A stretch of 9,902 nucleotides of DNA from NCBI GenBank assembly GCA_946886325.1, contig CAMPIK010000057.1, positions 1-9,902 of the forward strand, read 5' to 3'. Made by a program: the position numbers and the translations under genes. Under the pieces are notes generated by a model, which saw only the letters and a program-made list of their open reading frames with translations, had not been told where the DNA came from and did no database searches. Shown in pieces: positions 7,190 to 9,902 of this stretch. Source of the DNA: an uncultured Shinella sp. (GTDB lineage: Bacteria; Pseudomonadota; Alphaproteobacteria; Rhizobiales; Rhizobiaceae). Each line of letters opens with the position of its first letter. Position 1 is the first letter of the stretch.

Positions 7190-7759
7190 TCAGACGACCG
7201 CTTCAACTTCCTGCACTTCCGGTACGAAATGGCGCAGCAGGTTCTGGACGCCATGCTTCAACGTCGCGGTCGAAGACGGGCAGCCGGCGCAGGCGCCCTT
7301 CATGTTGAGATAGACCTTGCCGTCGCGGTAGCCCTTGAAGGTGATGTCGCCGCCGTCCTGCGCGACAGCCGGCCGAACGCGGGTTTCCAGCAGTTCCTTG
7401 ATGGTCGCGACGATCGTCTCGTCGCCGTCATCGAAGAATTCGCCTTCCGGCTGGTCGTCGCCGGACAGCGCGCCGCTCGCCATGATCGGCTGGCCCGACA
7501 TGAAATGCTCCATGATCGAGCCGAGAATGGCCGGCTTCAGGTGCTGCCAGTCGGCATCGGCCTTGGTGATCGTGATGAAGTCATAGCCGAAGAAGACGCT
7601 GGTCACGCCCGGAATGGCAAAGAGGCGAGCCGCCAGCGGCGAACCGGCCGCCGCTTCCGTCTCGTCGCGAAATTCCGCCGTTCCGGACTCCAGTACGATC
7701 TTGCCGGGCAGGAACTTCAGCGTCGTCGGGTTCGGCGTCGTTTCCGTCTGGATGAACAT
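7190..7759 (-). CDS. NifU-like Fe-S cluster scaffold/carrier protein (Nfu type, FssA-like)
   Basis: This 189-residue protein has an N-terminal Nfu_N domain (about 1-88; MFIQTETTPNPTTLKFLPGK, and GVTSVFFGYDFITITK at 51-66). An acidic linker follows (FFDDGDE). The C-terminal NifU-like domain (about 115-189) carries DGGDITFKGY and the cluster-binding CAGC at 157-160 within MKGACAGCPSSTATLKHGVQ. The domain order resembles mitochondrial NFU1, not E. coli NfuA, whose N-terminal domain is a degenerate A-type fold. The protein should carry a 4Fe-4S cluster to client apoproteins. ATG 7759 has GGAG about 9 bases upstream and matches the family N-terminus; the frame is open further upstream but runs through the promoter and operator. 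It heads the tsaB-rimI-mur run. In rhizobia a protein of this type has, from memory, been called fssA and placed in the Irr regulon. Confidence 0.93.
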   Translation of the reverse strand: MFIQTETTPNPTTLKFLPGKIVLESGTAEFRDETEAAAGSPLAARLFAIPGVTSVFFGYDFITITKADADWQHLKPAILGSIMEHFMSGQPIMASGALSGDDQPEGEFFDDGDETIVATIKELLETRVRPAVAQDGGDITFKGYRDGKVYLNMKGACAGCPSSTATLKHGVQNLLRHFVPEVQEVEAVV

Positions 7760-7801
7760 GGGCTTTCTCCAACATGCCGGGGCCATGCCGCCGGCAGCGT
7801 A

Positions 7802-7818
7802 TTTAGAATAATTCAAAA
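7802..7818 (-). promoter_or_regulatory. Irr-type iron control element (ICE-like operator) in front of the NifU-like gene
   Basis: The plus strand reads TTTAGAA-TAA-TTCAAAA (minus: TTTTGAATTATTCTAAA). The Irr iron control element consensus, as I remember it for alphaproteobacteria, is TTTAGAA-N3-TTCTAAA; 13 of the 14 specified positions match. The site is A+T-rich inside a G+C-rich region and lies just downstream of a plausible -10 box, across the expected transcription start. That position fits repression by Irr under iron limitation. Irr itself is not encoded in this window, so the regulator is inferred. Confidence 0.72.
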
Positions 7819-7819
7819 G

Positions 7820-7849
7820 AAGATAAGCCTTTCGAGGGGCGCGATCAAG
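7820..7849 (-). promoter_or_regulatory. Probable promoter for the NifU-like gene and the genes behind it
   Basis: On the minus strand a -35-like CTTGAT (7844-7849) and a -10-like TATCTT (7820-7825) are separated by 18 bases. CTTGAT is close to the alphaproteobacterial housekeeping -35 CTTGAC. Transcription would start near 7813, inside the ICE-like dyad, leaving a leader of about 50 bases before ATG 7759. No transcript data are available, so the exact boxes are tentative. Confidence 0.5.
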
Positions 7850-7864
7850 GCGCAACCCCGTCAA

Positions 7865-8356
7865 TCAGCTCAGCGCATCGATTTCCTCGTCCGTCAGCGC
7901 TTCCGGGATCACCGTGACCGGGATGGGAAAGGCCGGACCACGGCCCGCAAGCGACGCCACCAGCGGCCCCGGTCCTTCCTTGGCCGATCCCGCAGCCAGA
8001 ACGAGGATCGCGATGTCGCGGTCTTCCTCGATCAGCGCATTGATCTGTTCGGTCGCCACCCCTTCGCGGATGACGTTCTCCGGTTCGATACCGAGGTTCT
8101 CCCTGAGCCGCTGCGCCGCCTTGGCGAGCACCGCCTCGGCCTCTTCCATCGCTTCGGCGCGCATGATCTCCTCGACCCCCAGCCACTGCTGAAAATCCTC
8201 GTTGGAAATCACGTAGAGCAGAACGACGCCGCCGTTGGAATTCTTGGCGCGGCTGCCGGCATAATGGACGGCGCGCTGGCATTCCGGCGTGTCGTCGACC
8301 ACTGCCATGAACTTGCGACGGTGTCCTTCGAGACGCGAAAGTCGTCGAGAAACCAT
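7865..8356 (-). CDS. Universal stress protein (UspA family)
   Basis: This is a 163-residue cytoplasmic single-domain Usp. The alpha/beta fold is recognisable from FMAVVDDTPECQRAVHYA (16-33), VVLLYVIS (44-51), the helix from EEIMRAEAMEEAEAVLAKAA, the VIREG segment (95-99), DIAILVLAAG (114-123) and the C-terminal strand PIPVTVIPEAL. The usual ATP-binding motif G-x2-G-x9-G-(S/T) is not intact: after LVLAAG the sequence is SAKEGPGPLVASLAGRG, so nucleotide binding is uncertain. A basic N-terminal extension (MVSRRLSRLEGHRRK) precedes the first strand. ATG 8356 has a strong GAGGAGG at 8361-8367. It lies in an 84-base gap after trpS and 105 bases before the NifU-like gene, so it may be its own unit or be read through from trpS. 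Its specific role is unknown. Confidence 0.92.
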   Translation of the reverse strand: MVSRRLSRLEGHRRKFMAVVDDTPECQRAVHYAGSRAKNSNGGVVLLYVISNEDFQQWLGVEEIMRAEAMEEAEAVLAKAAQRLRENLGIEPENVIREGVATEQINALIEEDRDIAILVLAAGSAKEGPGPLVASLAGRGPAFPIPVTVIPEALTDEEIDALS

Positions 8357-8407
8357 GCGGCCTCCTCGTGTCCGGATCGGTTTGGGCTGACCTTATACGA
8401 AATCCCG

Positions 8408-8431
8408 CCGATGGGAATTGCCCCCCATCGG
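8408..8431 (-). terminator. Hairpin after trpS, possible weak terminator
   Basis: A perfect 8-base inverted repeat, CCGATGGG / CCCATCGG, encloses an 8-base loop and starts 9 bases after the trpS stop. In the minus-strand RNA it is followed by CGGGATTTCG, which has only three consecutive T residues. It could be a weak intrinsic terminator or a 3'-end stabiliser. The classical T-run is missing, so full termination is doubtful. Confidence 0.4.
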
Positions 8432-8440
8432 AGAAATCGC

Positions 8441-9505
8441 CTAACGTAGGAAGCCTATGATGTCGCGGACCTCGGTCATCGTCTTTTCGGCCCGTGCCCG
8501 CGCCCGCTCGCCGCCGTCGCGCAGGATCGCGTCGATGTGGCTCGTATCGTCCATCAGGCGGCGCATCTCGCCGGTGACGGGTGAAAGAACCTCGACAGCA
8601 AGATCGACAAGCGCCGGCTTGAAGACCGAAAACTGCTGGCCGCCGAATTCCGAGAGCACGTCCGCCTTCGTCCGGTCGGCGAGCGCCGCGTAGATCCCGA
8701 CGAGGTTGTCGGCTTCCGGGCGATCCTTCAGCCCGTCCGTTTCGCTCGGCAGCGCATCCGGATCGGTCTTCGCCTTGCGGATCTTCTTCGAGATCGTGTC
8801 GGCATCGTCGAGCAGGTTGACGCGCGAGAGGTCCGACGGGTCCGACTTCGACATCTTCTTGGTCCCGTCGCGCAGGCTCATGACGCGCGGTGCCGGACCG
8901 CCGATCAGCGGCTCGACGGGCGGGAAATAGGCATGGACCGGCTCCTCGCCGATGACGATATCGACGCCAAGGCCGGCGCGGCGGATATGGTCGGTGAAGT
9001 CGATGTTGAACTTCTGCGCGATGTCGCGGGTGAGCTCCAGATGCTGCTTCTGGTCGTCTCCAACAGGAACATGCGTCGCGCGGTAGACGAGGATGTCGGC
9101 CGCCATCAGGCTCGGATAGGCGAGCAGGCCGAGCGAGGCGTTCTCGCGGTCCTTGCCGGCCTTGTCCTTGAACTGCGTCATGCGGTTCATCCAGCCGATG
9201 CGCGCCACGCAATTGAAGATCCAGGCGAGTTCCGCATGCTGCGGCACGGCCGACTGGTTGAAGACGATATGCTTCTCGGGATCGATGCCGGACGCGATGA
9301 AGGCCGCCGCGATCGAGCGGATCTGGCCCGGCAGGTCCTCATGGACAAGCTGCGCGGTAATCGAGTGCAGATCGACGACGCAATAGATGCAGTCGTTCTC
9401 CTCCTGCAGCGCGACGAACTTGCGGATCGCGCCGAGATAATTGCCGAGATGCAGGTTGCCGGTCGGCTGGACGCCGGAAAAGACGAGCGGCTGGAAAGCG
9501 GTCAT
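8441..9505 (-). CDS. trpS: Tryptophanyl-tRNA synthetase
   Basis: TrpS is a class Ic aminoacyl-tRNA synthetase charging tRNA-Trp. The 354-residue product has the HIGH-type signature in [13 protein letters not shown] (14-26), the tryptophan/ATP-site segments [12 protein letters not shown] (42-53) and [18 protein letters not shown] (147-163), and the KMSKS loop at 217-221 within [12 protein letters not shown]. Length is normal for bacterial TrpS, with a modest segment before KMSKS (about 178-208) such as is seen in alphaproteobacterial enzymes. ATG 9505 is chosen over an upstream TTG at 9589 because it matches the family N-terminus ([15 protein letters not shown]) and has AGGA 8 bases upstream; the longer form would run through the promoter. 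It is followed by usp and preceded by a VOC gene 107 bases away. Confidence 0.97.
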   Translation of the reverse strand: MTAFQPLVFSGVQPTGNLHLGNYLGAIRKFVALQEENDCIYCVVDLHSITAQLVHEDLPGQIRSIAAAFIASGIDPEKHIVFNQSAVPQHAELAWIFNCVARIGWMNRMTQFKDKAGKDRENASLGLLAYPSLMAADILVYRATHVPVGDDQKQHLELTRDIAQKFNIDFTDHIRRAGLGVDIVIGEEPVHAYFPPVEPLIGGPAPRVMSLRDGTKKMSKSDPSDLSRVNLLDDADTISKKIRKAKTDPDALPSETDGLKDRPEADNLVGIYAALADRTKADVLSEFGGQQFSVFKPALVDLAVEVLSPVTGEMRRLMDDTSHIDAILRDGGERARARAEKTMTEVRDIIGFLR

Positions 9506-9560
9506 GATCGAGTCCTGTTCAGGCTTGTGGAGGGCCTGTCTCCTGTTGCTGTTGGCCGCG

Positions 9561-9589
9561 CTTATGCACGGGCGGCAATGCCCGATCAA
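9561..9589 (-). promoter_or_regulatory. Candidate trpS promoter
   Basis: On the minus strand TTGATC (9584-9589) and CATAAG (9561-9566) are 17 bases apart, in the 107-base gap before trpS. Each shares four of six bases with the general consensus. The spacer contains a small inverted repeat, CGGGC / GCCCG (9569-9573 and 9580-9584). A start near 9554 would give a leader of about 49 bases. The leader has no run of Trp codons, so trp-type attenuation is not suggested. Confidence 0.4.
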
Positions 9590-9612
9590 GGGGGGCGTGA
9601 CGGGCGGCGTCG

Positions 9613-9902
9613 CTAGCCTGCCGGCTCGAGCAGATCCCAGCGATTGCCAAAGATGTCCTCGAAGACGGCGACCGTGCCATAGGCCTCCTTCCGCGGCTCT
9701 TCGAGGAACCGCACGCCGGCCAAGAGAAAGGCCGCGCGGTCGCGATCGAAGTCTTCGGTATGGAGGAAGAAGCCGACGCGGCCGCCCGTCTGGCGGCCGA
9801 TCGCCGCCCTCTGGCCCTCGTCCGCCGCCTCGGCCAGAAGCAGCCCGGTACCCTCACCGCCGCGCGGACGAACGACGACCCAGCGCTTGCCGTCCGGCAG
9901 CG
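9613..9902 (-). CDS. VOC-family (glyoxalase/bleomycin-resistance/dioxygenase fold) protein, C-terminal part
   Basis: The last 95 residues of a gene cut by the right edge are visible, ending at a TAG at 9613. They begin [24 protein letters not shown] in the minus-strand frame. They contain the VOC hallmark segments [53 protein letters not shown] (given here in overlapping parts): the final beta-strand with [11 protein letters not shown] carries the usual C-terminal metal-ligand glutamate. VOC proteins of this kind are about 120-130 residues, so roughly 30 N-terminal residues lie outside. The substrate cannot be told; many are annotated only as VOC family protein. It is 107 bases from trpS, with no clear terminator between, but trpS seems to have its own promoter. 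Confidence 0.85.
   Translation of the reverse strand, partial: LPDGKRWVVVRPRGGEGTGLLLAEAADEGQRAAIGRQTGGRVGFFLHTEDFDRDRAAFLLAGVRFLEEPRKEAYGTVAVFEDIFGNRWDLLEPAG

Noticed and set aside
7834..7860. GGGGCGC...GCGcaaCCCC as a usp terminator
   Set aside because: The stem has a three-base bulge, there is no T-run, and it overlaps the -35 region of the NifU-like promoter.
7760..7864. N-terminal extension of the NifU-like protein by 35 residues
   Set aside because: The extension would be encoded by the promoter and ICE-like operator and does not match the family N-terminus; ATG 7759 has a good GGAG.
8392..8397. TATAAG on the minus strand as a -10 box for usp
   Set aside because: No reasonable -35 lies 16-18 bases upstream, where the trpS hairpin sits. 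It is possible but too weak to list.
7845..9212. 455-codon minus-strand open frame overlapping usp and trpS
   Set aside because: It is a frame-shifted copy of two clear genes and spans their intergenic hairpin.
9506..9560. Tryptophan-dependent leader peptide or attenuator before trpS
   Set aside because: No short open frame with Trp codons and no paired alternative stems are visible in the leader.
9506..9589. trpS starting at TTG 9589
   Set aside because: It adds 28 residues not seen in TrpS, covers the candidate promoter, and the ATG 9505 start has an AGGA site.

Overview
This G+C-rich chromosomal window looks like a member of the Rhizobiales, probably Rhizobiaceae (Sinorhizobium/Ensifer, Rhizobium, Agrobacterium, Shinella or a relative). 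The evidence is a Mur/Fur-type regulator without the structural-zinc cysteines, an OlsA-like acyltransferase between mur and miaB, a NifU-like protein with an Irr-type iron control element in its promoter, and an overall gene order that I recall from rhizobial genomes. I see no mobile element, tRNA, rRNA, CRISPR array or sign of recent transfer. No gene-free stretch exceeds about 110 bases.

Every supported gene is on the minus strand, so transcription runs from the right edge to the left edge. In that order the genes are: the C-terminal part of a VOC/glyoxalase-fold protein (cut by the right edge); trpS; a universal stress protein; a NifU-like Fe-S scaffold/carrier (fssA type); tsaB; rimI; mur; olsA; miaB; phoH (ybeZ); ybeY; corC (ybeX); and the N-terminal part of lnt (cut by the left edge). 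The block miaB-phoH-ybeY-corC-lnt is the well-known conserved proteobacterial cluster.

From the NifU-like gene to corC the gaps are only 4 to 43 bases, so these nine genes could form one transcription unit; lnt follows after a 99-base gap. The only convincing promoter at the head of the run lies in the 105-base gap between usp and the NifU-like gene. A 17-base dyad there, TTTAGAA-TAA-TTCAAAA, differs at one position from the Irr iron control element consensus as I remember it. It lies just downstream of a plausible -10 box, where a repressor would block initiation.

The genes share themes. Fe-S supply (NifU-like) sits with an Fe-S enzyme (MiaB). Two tRNA position-37 modification proteins (TsaB for t6A, MiaB for ms2i6A) sit together, with ribosome maturation (YbeY, RimI) nearby. 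Envelope lipid functions (OlsA, CorC, Lnt) follow. A metal-responsive regulator (Mur) lies in the middle. I do not see an undescribed system here. The items most worth following up are the ICE-like operator and the possibility that Irr read-through reaches mur and miaB.
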